Shown here: positions 24,201-34,640 of the stretch, piece after piece
How the letters are laid out: every line of letters starts with the position of its first letter
Position numbering within the stretch: the stretch's first letter is position 1
NCBI GenBank assembly: GCA_037367405.1
Contig: JAZKJV010011604.1
Coordinates: forward strand, 434,001 to 498,000
Reading direction: 5' to 3'
DNA length: 64,000 nucleotides
Origin: Ottelia alismoides
Lineage: Eukaryota > Streptophyta > Magnoliopsida > Alismatales > Hydrocharitaceae
Notes under the pieces: model-generated
What the model saw: only the letters and a program-made list of their open reading frames with translations
Told to the model about the DNA's origin: nothing
Database searches by the model: none
Translations under genes and position numbers: made by a program

Positions 24201-24446
24201 ATTTTGCGGCAAGGCTAATGCTTGGCCCTCTCCTGGGTTCAGGTCACTCAATATTTATTCTAAATATTTCCCTCTTTTTCTTTATTTATTTATTCTTTTA
24301 TTTTTGCATAAAATCATGCTAATTATTGATATTTACATAAAGCATGCAATTTGATAGTTTATTATACTTACAAATATTTACATGGTGTTTTGCAAATATT
24401 TTTAGCTAAAATAAAAGAATAAAGAGTGATGAATGGGGATTCATCA
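21251..24446 (-). repeat. 5' LTR of Athila element 2
   Basis: The right LTR, 3196 bp, starts on the minus strand at 24446 with TGATGAATCCCCATTCATCA, a 20-nt inverted repeat, and ends with tcgatca at 21251 beside the primer binding site. It aligns over its full length with 7832-11061. U3 occupies about 23690-24446, a GC-rich promoter/R part about 22510-23690, and an AT-rich U5 the remainder. ORFs within it, such as 22663-23115 and 23434-23688 on the minus strand, are not recognisable proteins. Confidence 0.93.
23432..23653 (-). promoter_or_regulatory. LTR promoter of element 2: inverted W-box pair and TATA box
   Basis: On the minus strand GTTGACCCCCGGTCAAC (23653-23637) is a perfect 7-bp inverted repeat made of two W-box cores. 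TATAAAG follows at 23438-23432, about 200 bp downstream. An inverted CCAAT motif (attggtccac) precedes the palindrome. Transcription would start about 30 bp after the TATA box, which leaves a long R-U5. Confidence 0.72.
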
Positions 24447-26804
24447 GATGCTTGCGAGCGTGTTGATGAAAGGTATGCTCCTCGTAATCCATGTTGATTA
24501 TCCAAGCGATGAATCTCCTGATCTTGTCACACAAGATCTTGCGTCCTCTTCACGAGTGAGGTGAACCTAAGAAGATGGAGATTCACAAGAAAACAATCCG
24601 TCGGCATAATGGCGACGCTATGGCGATGGCGACTCTCTCTAAGCCTCCTTGATGGACAGCCAGAATGAGAAAGAAAGATGGCGTGGAGAGAAGGAGAAAG
24701 AGAGAGAGCATAGGTTGTTGTAGTTGCTGTAACTTGAAGAGCAAGGGGTGCATCTTCTTATATAGTATTTTTGGATTCCATGGATCACAATCCATGGACT
24801 ACACAAAAATCAAAGGATGAGATTGATTTGTGCTTCTTTGAATGGCTAAGATTTTGTTGTAAAAAACAACAACAATTAATTTAATTTAGATTGAATATAT
24901 ATTGAAAAGTCAATATAAAGTAATCTCAAATTAAATCAATCAAGTGTTGTAGATTATGGAATGGAGATTGCATACTTCCATAATATGGGAGTGGATGGCC
25001 ACCCTTTCCTAATGGGAGTTGGTGGCCAATCTCATGTATTCTCATAAGATTACGTTATTCCATGGAAATCTCCAAGATTTATAACAACACTTGTTGTAAT
25101 TTATTCTTTGAAATGATTATTTTGTGAATACTGCAATCTTACCATTGGAAAATTGTGAATCACATCCACACAGCAAAATAGAATGTGATTTACATTTTCA
25201 ATTATTATCCAATGTGAATCCAATTCACATCAATAATCAATCAACAAATATAAATCATAATATGCTCTCCTTAATACATTACAAATCACATTAATAATCT
25301 ATATGAATAATTTGGATAGTACTATCCACATTATTCATATCCATGATAATTAAATCACATTTAATCATCTTGGATCTCTATTCTCATGTGCCCAAATAAT
25401 ATGAATCGTATTCACATTATTCACATCTTTAATAACTAAATCACATTTAGTTATCTAAGATAACTCTCCTTATAATATGTATCAAATTCATATTATTCAC
25501 GATAATTAAATAATATTTAATCATCAATTTTCACAATGTGCGGATACATATATCAACAATGAAATTATCCTTGAACTCTTTCAAAATACGTTTTCTCTGT
25601 GGATACTTGGATATAAGGACAGGGAGATTGTATTGTTCCACGTATAGTCACCTGGATATTGAGATCACATCTCAAATCCAAATCTTGCAGACCTCTCATA
25701 TATGATTGATTAAATCATGAGCGTAAATCTAATCTTCTCATTGCATCTGAGTCACATTTAGATTAATGTCCAACATTTGGACCAAAATCATATCACTCTT
25801 CTCTACTGATATGAGTCACTAAAATCCAGACTTGTTTCATCACTCCCGAGGAATGGAAGCGTCATGATTATACAATCGTTTATGATTACTTCACCCTCAG
25901 GTATTCCTAATACATGTACATCTTGCATGTTGGAAGTCGTAGATTAAACCTGAAGTATTTAATTAATTTTACACTATCTACTTCAGGTTTTAATCATTGA
26001 GTTTCTCATTTGACTATTGGGATTTGGCATCGATCATATGCATTCCAAAAGCATGTATCATACCCATGTGTTGATCATATACTTTCCAAAAACATATATC
26101 AAACCTATAAATTCAGTCAAGATTCCAAAGCGATACGACCGTGCACGGAATTTAATATTTCCCAAGATCTAATGAGTGAGCTCATGTCTTCTGGTTTAAT
26201 AAATGAACCTATGGGATCCCTTTGAGAGATTGTATTACTTATATTCCCTTGCATGCACACTAGCATGCTAGTTTATAGACCTTGGTTAGGTCATCAAGCC
26301 ATTGGTCTACCAAATATGCATATTCAGACATATAGTAACACATCTGTCTTCGATCAGAGGATGCGTACCTATATCATGAAAGCATACGACATATGTCTTT
26401 GGTTATCTCGATCTTGCTAAGTCAACTCTTTGACCTAACTTATCTAACACCTCTGATTCTCTATTTCTATGTATAGGACCTGCATCAAGAGGTCGTTTAG
26501 ATATCAACCTTTAAAGAAAATATTACCATCTCCTTCTCAGGCTGGAGATCATATCTTAATAATCATTTGACGGTGTTGGATGAGTCCTCAATCTAACTCT
26601 TTTAATAGTCATCCAAGCACCAGCCTCTATGATTCAACACTTGAATCAACAACTGTATGATCATTAAGATGGTCATAATACATAACCCTAATTGTACTAA
26701 GGGACCTATTACGCAAACTAATTAATCTTCATTTCAGATCATGGAATGATATTAGCAATAACATTTATTGTATAACGGCTTGTCGTGGGCTCACATGTCC
26801 AACA
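24447..26804 (-). repeat. Copia-like LTR, U3-R part (split by element 2)
   Basis: This is the larger part of a minus-strand LTR whose U5 end is at 7562-7831. On the minus strand it starts with TGTTGGAC at 26804. A TATA box (TATATAA, 24764-24758) precedes a purine-poor leader-like stretch. No coding sequence is credible, including the ORF 26010-26225. U3 contains three similar short palindromic units (25345-25525). The tRNA-Met-type primer binding site beside the U5 end suggests Ty1/copia. The internal region lies outside the window or was lost. Confidence 0.65.
25345..25525. repeat. Three related palindromic units in the copia-like LTR U3
   Basis: Units at 25345-25369, 25432-25454 and 25501-25525 each fold into a short hairpin. 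The middle one, ATAACTAAAT cac ATTTAGTTAT, is a perfect 10-bp stem. The outer two read ATTAAAT around a 3-nt centre. Each is preceded by a variant of cacattattcat. They look like degenerate tandem copies of a roughly 80-bp unit. Confidence 0.6.
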
Positions 26805-29350
26805 GCCCTAGCTTTTGTCAGATCTGATGTCCCTCTCTCCTTGTCGATTTTTCCCATCAATATGTCGATCGAGGGGTTGTCCTTCTTTCTTAACATTTGA
26901 CCACTGTTCATCCTTGATCTTCACTGACTCCTCCCCTCAGGCTAAGATCCATCGACGCACCCGTGATTCTTCCTCGAATCTCGTCCATTCTTCACCTGTA
27001 CATAAGCCAACCTCCCTTCTTCCCTTCAATTTTTGAATCCCTTTTGATCATTTTCTCCCCTTCCTTTTGCATTCAAGGTCTCGAGGAGGGCGACAACCTC
27101 CTTGCCCAATAGTTGGGTGGATTGAGTATCATCCAAGAGGCACATCTTAGCCATCTCCAGCCACTACCGTTGTCAAGGTCCACTTCCTAGCTTCCGACTG
27201 GTGGAGCTACATTTTCATTGCGTTTTTAGATAGATTTTAGTCTTAGATTTGATTTCATGCAATTAATGTAGCTTTTGATTATCCATATTAGCATTAAATA
27301 ACCAATTCTAAATTCACCAGAGATCCGCTCTAACGAACCATCCACAGTGCCTCATTTGTTCTCCGACCCACCAAACCCCTTCACCTCATTTTCCAATGCT
27401 TTCTCCTGCACCTTGCACTACACTGTTCAACCAGATCCCATCGTGAGTCTAGAGTTAGATGCTCCCCTCCTCTCGTTATCGGAGCACCTCTGCCCCTTCC
27501 ATTCAATATCCATTCACCTGAATAACACCCCCAAATCCCTTCGTTTTGTTTTCCTGAGCTTCCTGCAGGACCTGGTGGGCCAAAGGACCCTCTTGGGTCG
27601 ATTTTTCTCAAGAAGGAGGTACATGGAGCCCTCATTCTTCCTCGTGCTCGTTCGACATCATCGAAGCTCCAACATATCTCCTGACACTACCATCTAACAC
27701 GGAGGAGCCCAAGCTCCATTTTGCCTCTACTCTGAGATTCCTCAGAGGCCAGAGAAGCCAGGGAAGCCCGATCAAAGCTTGGTTCTACCGAGTTCTTAGT
27801 GTGTTCTTCCTCATGCCCTTCTAGCCATCAGATCTTCGTGTCACACCAGATTTGCTAGTAGTCGTTCAATCAAAGCTCACCTCGACTATCGATCTATGTC
27901 CTGAGATTTAATCCTAGCCCTTCATGCTGAAACGCCATCGCGCTCTAGGAGCTCACCATGTGGATTAGTGAATGCATCTCGCCTGTTGGATCACGCCATA
28001 AGGGGGTATTGTGCATTATTCATCCCCGAGTTTTTGTATTTCATTATTTAGTACATAAACTTTCTCTATTATTTAATAGTTTTGTAATATTTGCACAACT
28101 GCCCCCGTACTTTATTTTTATTGCACTTATATCCTTGCCAGCGGGGCTCACGTGCCTCTTTACATGGTCTTGGCTATTTTGCATAAGAACCCCTCCGAGT
28201 TTTGTTATTTGTACTTATTCCATAATCTTGCATTTGTCGTTATATAATTCTGGACATTTTGCATTTTCACCTTTGTGCTCAATTTTATTTCCATTTATGC
28301 CTCGCCTAGTTTGATAATTTTTGTGTGTTTTTCCATTTATTAAAATAGTGTTCATGCTCTAAAATATCCCCAAAAATAGGATTAGATGCTTGTTAGTCTT
28401 TAGATTCACTCTGTATTTTTGGTTTATGAATTTAAGTATATTTTAATATCTATTCGAAATAAAAAAGCACAGAAGTCCTAGTTTAGCTTAAAAAACTCCA
28501 TAAAAAATATAAAATCTTTTTAAAAAATCCCCAAAAAAGATTTTTTTATGTACGTATTTTGAGCCTTCAGACCAAAAAATAATAAATAGATAAATAAAAA
28601 ACATAAAATTCAAAGGGCTCCAAAATCCTTTATAAAAATCTAAAAAAATCCCTAAAATATTAAAAAATTTTCTTTATATTTTATAATTTTCTTTATATTA
28701 TTATTTATCTATTAAAAATGATTTGGAAAGTTTTAGACAATAGTTGTTATTTTTTGTTTTCAAATTAATCTGATGTATATATTAAATCATTTATTTAGGA
28801 TATTGTTTACTTTAAAAATCCTTTAAAAATTATTAAAAATACATAAAAATCACAAAAATAGTAAATATTATTTAAAACCCAAAAACAATTTATTTTGCAC
28901 TTTTTGTTTAATTTTTTGGTATTTATAATTATATTAATTTATATTGTATATATAGCCTTTTATATTCTTATATAATATATTTAAAAAGAAAAGAACTTAA
29001 AAATTAGAACATATAAAAAGAAATATAAGAAGAAAATATAAAAATAAAAAATTAAATTGAAAAAATATATAAAAAACCCACAAAAACACTAAATAGAAAA
29101 CAAGTAGCACACAAATCTTGCATTCATTTATCTGATCTCCTATTTGCTCCATGTGTTCAACACTCTACACATACTTGCACTATAAATATCATTTGTAGAG
29201 TTACAATAAATTTTAAATCCAAATATTTATTTTCATTATTTGATTCTTAATTGTAGGATAATTATTGTTTTATTTGGGTTTCTTATCGGTCTCTTTGACG
29301 ATTGTGTTCCCGCCTTGTGTGGAATACAAGACTGCAAGATTTTTGTTTCA
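26805..29350 (+). repeat. Old LTR-like remnant, family uncertain
   Basis: No protein is recognisable in 2.5 kb. The left part is mixed-composition DNA with polypyrimidine runs. From about 28015 the sequence has phrases such as attttgcattttcacctttg and tttccatttatgcctcg that resemble the R-U5 style of the Athila LTRs here (tttatacccctgtg). It then becomes very AT-rich. The end (29140-29300) recurs in diverged form at 30800-30960. ORFs 27347-27697 and 27958-28314 are open by chance as far as I can tell. A degraded Athila-like LTR is my best guess, not a firm one. Confidence 0.4.
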
Positions 29351-29510
29351 ACAATATGTATTAGTCTACATTATATATAGTTATATTTACTTATATTAAT
29401 ATTAATATCATTACTATTATTAAAAATATCAAAAATATTTTTAACATCCTTAAAAAAAAGAACCGTACTTATGTTATTTTCCTGAATTTGCTATATATAT
29501 ATATATGACT

Positions 29511-29769
29511 TATACAATGAGCCATGTGCCCATTAGAGATGAGATGAACACCTAATCCCAGTCGCTTGATCTTAATCAGATGATTAGTGACTCGGGTAAC
29601 TTTTGTATAGTAACTGAACTCAGTAATAATAAATGCACCAATAACTTCCGTATGATCATCAATAACTTTGAATCAAATGTAAGTAAAGGAAGTATTTTAA
29701 TCACTAACTTTGATTTGCAATTGTAATTTTATATAAGTTACTAGAGCTATGATCTCACTTATTGAAGCT

Positions 29770-29822
<53 letters not shown>

Positions 29823-29975
29823 CTAAAGCATGGATGTATATTAGTTGCTAGAGCTTGTATTTCTATTACTGAAGATGGAGTAGGCTCTTACTGGAGCTTG
29901 TATTTTTATTACTGGAATTGTTGGAGATGAAACGAGCTCATTTCATCTCTAATGGATACAGTGTCCATTGGATAA
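29511..29975. mobile_element. MITE-like element with ~39-bp imperfect terminal inverted repeats
   Basis: The left end (29511-29549, with cccattagagatgagatgaa) is the inverted match of the right end (29937-29975, with catttcatctctaatgg). The interior of about 385 bp is AT-rich and non-coding and contains a (TA)n tract. The right end is itself nearly palindromic (gagatgaaa ... tttcatctc). It is duplicated once more to the right. The superfamily is unknown to me, and no convincing target duplication is visible. Confidence 0.5.
29772..29822. repeat. (TA)n microsatellite
   Basis: About 25 uninterrupted TA dinucleotides lie within the MITE-like element. A shorter TA run is at 29489-29506. Confidence 0.95.
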
Positions 29976-30203
29976 AAATTCCATTACATACATACATGCA
30001 TGCATACATACATACATACATACATACATACATACATGAAGATGGAGTAGGCTCTTACTGGAGCTTGTATTTTTATTACTGGAATTGTTGGAGATGAAAC
30101 GAGCTCATTTCATCTCTAATGGATACAGTGTCCATTGGATAAAAATTCCATTACATACATACATGCATACATACATACATACATACATACATACATACAT
30201 ACA

Positions 30204-30204
<1 letters not shown>
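29871..30204 (+). repeat. 167-bp tandem duplication
   Basis: The segment 29871-30037, beginning gaagatggagtagg and ending in a catacata run, is repeated directly from 30038 with almost no change. The duplication includes the right inverted repeat of the MITE-like element and its catacata tail. High identity means the duplication is recent. Two overlapping short ORFs (30085-30456, 30135-30401) are products of the duplicated repeat, not genes. Confidence 0.9.

Positions 30205-30266
<62 letters not shown>
30151..30266. repeat. (CATA)n then (AT)n microsatellite
   Basis: A CATA tetranucleotide array of roughly 20 units runs from 30151 to about 30231 and continues into an AT dinucleotide tract to about 30266. 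A shorter CATA array is at 29988-30036 in the first copy of the tandem duplication. Confidence 0.95.
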
Positions 30267-30269
<3 letters not shown>

Positions 30270-30296
30270 CATCTATATCTCTTATATGGGTTCAAT

Positions 30297-30611
30297 GGGC
30301 TGCCCCCGCCCCATTTTCGGCGTGTTTTTTTTAGTTTTTTTAAATATCACTATGTATATCCATCTCTATATCCCTTCTATGTGGCATTCGAATTTCATTA
30401 GAAATAGAGACTCATATGCTCTTCATCAAGAAAAGGTCGATTCCAGTAATGTTTAAAACATTACAATAACTTATTCTAGATGGAGGGCATAGGAATCTTT
30501 GTTTCTTACGAAATTCGAATAGCATATTGGATGGATATATAAATGAATATACATGGTGATATTTTCTAAAAAAATAAAAAAATTACGAGAAAATTGGGGA
30601 TGGGGCAACCC
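30297..30611. mobile_element. Full-length hairpin MITE-like element
   Basis: The 315-bp segment is an inverted repeat over almost all its length. The left arm starts GGGCTGCCCCCGCCCCATTT and the right arm, read on the minus strand, starts GGGTTGCCCCATCCCCAATT. Both arms then share caccatgtatat-like, gctattcgaatttc-like and ccctccatct-like segments. The centre is the near-perfect palindrome gtaatgtttaaaacattac (30447-30465). It has no coding capacity. Such elements fold into long double-stranded RNA when read through. Confidence 0.75.
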
Positions 30612-30628
30612 TATTTTTCTATCTTATA

Positions 30629-31024
30629 TACATATTACATATATTTTTTTAAAAATAGAAGTATAAAATTATAAAAATATAAATAAAATTAAAAATTAAA
30701 GATACCCAAAAAATAAAAAAGTAAAAACCCAGAGAAAAATAAAAATCCATATAAAACACAAAAACATTCATTGTCTTTCTTAGTCAATTTGTGTGACATA
30801 TTCCCCTTGCTCCCTTTGTTCGACCTCTACATACAACACCTATACACATCCTTGTAGAGTTATAATAATTTTTAACTCCATACTTTTATTTCAACATTGT
30901 TTGTTCTATATTGTGGGTTAATTATTATTTGAACAACGGTTCTCCTTCGATCGCCTTAGCGACGATGTTCTCGATGTGGAGCATCAAACTGGTGAAAACC
31001 CCTCCTCAACATTAGGAACAGGAT
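30629..31024 (+). repeat. Diverged second copy of the 29.0-29.3 kb remnant
   Basis: The sequence with ccttgtagagttataataa and gggttaattattatttg (about 30850-30925) is a diverged direct copy of 29190-29275 (catttgtagagttacaataa, gataattattgtttta). Together they may be the two LTR ends of one old element, with the MITE-like units lying between them. A short open stretch (about 30965-31130) continues into the next region. Confidence 0.45.
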
Positions 31025-31414
31025 TTGATTTTATGGAAAATGTCAAGGATTTCTTACCAGAAGAGAAGCATACTACACACTTGGAAACTTTTTGTTCAAA
31101 GGATGATTCTACATATGTACTCGCGTTATAGCTCTAATATGTCTTTTGCATTTTGTGGCTGCATATGCGACCGCATGGAGTCGCATATGGTGTTGTTATC
31201 CATTGAGGCCACATGTAATGTTATTGTAGTTGGATTTAGCAACGCAACTAAAAATGGATGCCACGTCTACTACTCACGTATAAGTGACGATAAATACATA
31301 TTTTTGTGCAGTACCATGGGTTCATGCTTGGAAGTTTCAATTTCGGATCTCGAATATTTTGCTACATATAATTTTTTACCTACATCGAAACTACCAATTG
31401 TTTTGAGACTTTAA
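31025..31414 (+). CDS. ORF of unknown nature, 129 aa
   Basis: This is the longest ORF in a stretch with no recognised element. Its product is Cys- and Ser-rich (CGCICDRMESHM, GCHVYYSRISDDKYIFLC) and I recognise no domain. An overlapping frame also reads sensibly just upstream (from about 30965: DDVLDVEHQTGENPSSTLGT, ending near 31131), so this may be a decayed exon or retroelement gag rather than a gene. The base after the stop, cag followed by gtatgt, resembles a splice donor but nothing else supports splicing. I keep it only as a low-confidence candidate. Confidence 0.2.
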   Translation: MILWKMSRISYQKRSILHTWKLFVQRMILHMYSRYSSNMSFAFCGCICDRMESHMVLLSIEATCNVIVVGFSNATKNGCHVYYSRISDDKYIFLCSTMGSCLEVSISDLEYFATYNFLPTSKLPIVLRL

Positions 31415-32625
31415 CAGGTATGTCCCCAAATACAACAATCGTCGATTTCTTTAACACGAAAAAGGTTACTTCTCTTCCCCGACTTAGCCTTTGGACGATC
31501 TTCCGATGCACATTTTGTTGTTCTTCACCCAAACATCTTCTTTTTCTTCATTATTGTTCTTTGAGGTTCTTTCTAGGACAGTCTACGTCAGACTAAGTCG
31601 ATCTTGAGCGTATGACATCTTATTGTAAGTCGATCACCAGACCCAACACATGGTAAAATGGCGGTGAATTTTTCTTTAAAGAAAGCGCTATAATAGAACT
31701 CTGGCGATGTCTAGTCCGGAACTCAATTTCATGTCTTTGATAGTTATGTTGTTGCAAATGGTTTATTTTCTTTCTCATTCCAGATCTTGTCATTTATCGC
31801 ATCATATAATAAAATCACTGTTCTTGATTTTTCAAGGATACCATGTTACTGAGTTGATCGATCATGTATAATCTGATCAACCGTGATCCTAATGACCGAG
31901 TCAAAATGCGTTAATATAATTAATTATAGTTCTGGAAACAACAACATACTGATGTCCTCACGACTTTTCTAATGCCAGGAATTGTCAAATTACTGACGAT
32001 TGCTGCGAATTCGAATGTAAAAAATGTAAGGGATAATCTCTGGTATGAATACCATTATTACTAGTAAAATAGTGGTTTATGAATATTAGAATATTAATCA
32101 TCAAAAGGAGTAAATGAGTGATTCCGGGGTTAAGTCTCTTTATACTAACCGGCGTTTCTCATTTTATTTAGTAAGTGGGACACAAAGAAGACTATTTTCT
32201 CAGTCGTCTATTGTTTACCAATTAAATAAGGGTTGCGTAGATACAAGTTGCTGTCTATACATTGAAGCTCGTAATCTGTATCTGTATCTCCATGAAGGAG
32301 ATTTGTGGGCCCGCACATTTTTGGTCCCAAACGCTCCGAACTTGATTGGATATAAGAGCGTTTAGGTCCATATAGTGCCCTCCAGCTAATGGGCCTTAGA
32401 TTATTGTGGGCCTACTCGGAACCAGGACAACTACGTCTGGACTTCGATTAATTAATGCGACCCTCTTCGTGATGCCACTCGAGGGCTGAGGTGCCCTTCC
32501 TTTCCAGCTGGCAATGAATTATGCTCTGCTAATCTAATTTAAGTCCATATGACTTCGGTTGCATCCTTATTCACTTTGACACCTTGGCAGCAGCCTCACC
32601 TTTCACTGGTGTAAAGTAATTACAA

Positions 32626-32649
32626 CCGTCCGATCACACAATCGGACGG
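32626..32649. repeat. Perfect 9-bp inverted repeat
   Basis: CCGTCCGAT and ATCGGACGG flank the six bases cacaca. The element stands alone in AT-rich DNA and could be a protein-binding site or the remnant of a mobile element end. Confidence 0.6.
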
Positions 32650-32802
32650 CATTCGAGGGATCAATTCAATCAAATCACCGATTCAAATCATTCATTTTTT
32701 TGATAAAAAAATAATTCTAATAATTTAATAAAATGCAAACTTTTAAAGACTATTCATAATCTAAAGTCTCATTCAAACCCGTAGTATATTACTCATTTAC
32801 TT

Positions 32803-32873
32803 CTTCTCCTTCCACATATGCTAATGATTCCATTATCATCTTCTCCTTCCACATATGCTAATGACTCCATTAA
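32803..32873 (+). repeat. 37-bp tandem duplication
   Basis: cttctccttccacatatgct followed by aatga(t/c)tccatta is present twice in a row, starting at 32803 and 32840, with three or four differences. Confidence 0.85.
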
Positions 32874-34485
32874 CGTCTCGCCCCGTCTCGCCCCTCCTGC
32901 CATAGGAGCATTGTCTTTCTCTTTCCAATTGTGCATGAGGTCGTCTACTTTCAACAACATGAAGAAGATGTTGTCGTGGTCATACTATTACAAGCAGTAA
33001 ATTACAGCACCTATCATTAATTAGAGTTTAATGAGTTTTAAATTGTTTATTTCATACAACACGTATTTGTATATATGAATTTAAAAAAAATGTTTGTTAT
33101 AGCCTTTTGAGTTTTTTTTCTAATTAATTTTATACTCCTAATTTTCCTGCCAATTTCACTTGTGCTCCTATATTCTTAACGAATTTGCAATATTACCCCT
33201 ATGTTGGTATAATTAAGGAGCACAAGCATACTAATAAAAGGTCATTAGTATGCATTTTCTACAAATACAGGAGCACTCAAGTAATTTTAAAAAAAAGAGA
33301 TAAATTTTATTATAAAAACTTGGAAGCCTACGAGTATACAAACCTTATAGAGTGTTTCAATTTGGTTAACAATACGAACTAAACCATTCGTACAACAATT
33401 TGGTCTTTTCATATTTTTATGAACCACTGGCGTCATCTCCAGTTCAATTTATCGTTACCACTGGTTCGGGATCATAAAAACAAAAAATCCATAACTACCA
33501 GACTTGATATTCAATTTGATTTTTTAAAACCGGTCTCTACTCTATTTCTAAACAATCAAAGTGATTAAAGAGATCCCACAACAAAAATAATAGTGGCCAC
33601 ATTATATGCGCCGTTTGGAGACAGCAGGAATCTCCTCTAGGGCAAAAATACGCAGCACGCAAAGCAAGTTTTTGGGACCCTGCATTAGGCGTGTGTAATT
33701 TTAAAGTACATATTACACTTCTCCGTATTAAAAAAGCATATAGAAAATATATCAGTTTGCGTTCCGGGGGCTGGAAATATGGCATCCTTACCACCGTCGG
33801 ATTCGTAGTGCGATCGGACGTGATCCACGTGGGATGCGGACCTTTGCCCCGGAAATAATTTTTCCAGCCAAAATAAATTTTGCATGTAGTCCGGACGTCA
33901 CGTTTCGTATATGAAATAGTTGTTGTTTTGCTTTCCCTGCAAGTTGACAGGAACGCATCAAAAGCAATGGAAATTCGAAACCGGATACAAGTGACTCCAA
34001 GTAAAAAAATAGCCCATTTGGGCTCTCGACTCGTGTATGGTCCCTTCCTCCTTTGGTCGTGTATCGTGTAAAACATTTCTTATGCTTCGGCAACAGTGCA
34101 CTGCCGGTCATTCTGAAGTATGCTACAATTTCGACAAGTACTTAAAATTTCATTTCCTCTTTTTTTTCCATTTAATGTGAATTAAAATTAATCAGAATCG
34201 TGACGAACGTAGCATTAGCGGTGGTTTATGTAGATAGTAGTAGCACTTTATACAGGTTGTGCAGACCACTGGGTTGGAGGTAGGATTTGCGTGTAGAGCA
34301 CGTATATATAATTGCTACCATATCAATTCGTGATATCATATTAAAACAAATATACCGCACCTGCATTTAACTTTACCATCGTCAGTTATAAACTATCAAC
34401 TTTAAATCGCATGATATTGTTGATTATACATGCTTTGATTAATAAATGATTTATTTTATGTAGAATACTCTATTTATTGTTTTTT

Positions 34486-34640
34486 ACTACACTAATATTA
34501 GATTATATTGACGTTTTTTAATCCCGTCACGAAATCAGTCATCATTAAATATATAATAATGAAATTTTTCACTATAAATTCCTTTTTTTATACTTGAAAT
34601 AGCAACGAATATAATATTTGTCACTTATCATTAGCGACAG
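34486..34640. mobile_element. Left arm of a CACTA-like inverted-repeat element
   Basis: The arm begins tactacactaatatta and ends ttatcattagcgacag. Its right part (34572-34635: ttatacttgaaatagcaacg and so on) matches the reverse complement of 63120-63225 (ttatacttgaaattagcaat on the minus strand). The agcgac/agcaac words and the actaca/actata ends recall plant CACTA elements and their short derivatives. The copia element inserted at gacag split it. Without the insert it would be about 420 bp, too short to encode a transposase. Confidence 0.55.

Larger units (their letters stand above)
7832..24446 (-). mobile_element. Athila-type Ty3/gypsy retrotransposon, element 2 (complete, degraded)
   Basis: A 16.6 kb element on the minus strand, inserted in the copia-like LTR. 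Its 5' LTR is at 21251-24446, tRNA-Asp primer binding site at 21227-21244, gag at about 19869-17032, then protease, RT, RNase H and integrase down to 13138, a 2 kb non-coding region, polypurine tract and 3' LTR 7832-11061. Pol is one continuous frame from 16701 to 13138 broken only by stop codons. No clean 5-bp target duplication is seen: the flanks read gctta on the left and gatgc on the right, though both contain AAGC on the minus strand within one to three bases of the ends. Confidence 0.92.
31415..34485. other. No gene recognised; unique-looking AT-rich DNA
   Basis: Three kilobases hold only short ORFs (32114-32365, 32818-33000, 33185-33382; minus strand 33537-34076, 33685-33885, 33788-34111). 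None has a recognisable domain, and the minus-strand ones overlap each other in different frames. Landmarks are a perfect 9-bp inverted repeat at 32626-32649, a 37-bp tandem duplication at 32803-32873, and two tgggcc-type motifs near 32386-32414 of the kind found in plant promoters. This is the part of the window most likely to be non-repetitive. Confidence 0.5.

Noticed and set aside
26010..26225. 71-codon ORF in the copia-like LTR
   Set aside because: It lies in non-coding U3 with no recognisable product.
29489..29506. TATA box for a gene
   Set aside because: It is a TA dinucleotide run with no ORF downstream.
30085..30456. ORFs encoding His-Thr-Tyr and Ile-Tyr repeats
   Set aside because: They are translations of the CATA and AT microsatellites.
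33537..34076. 179-codon minus-strand ORF
   Set aside because: No recognisable domain, two further minus-strand ORFs overlap it in other frames, and composition is not protein-like. I treat it as chance.
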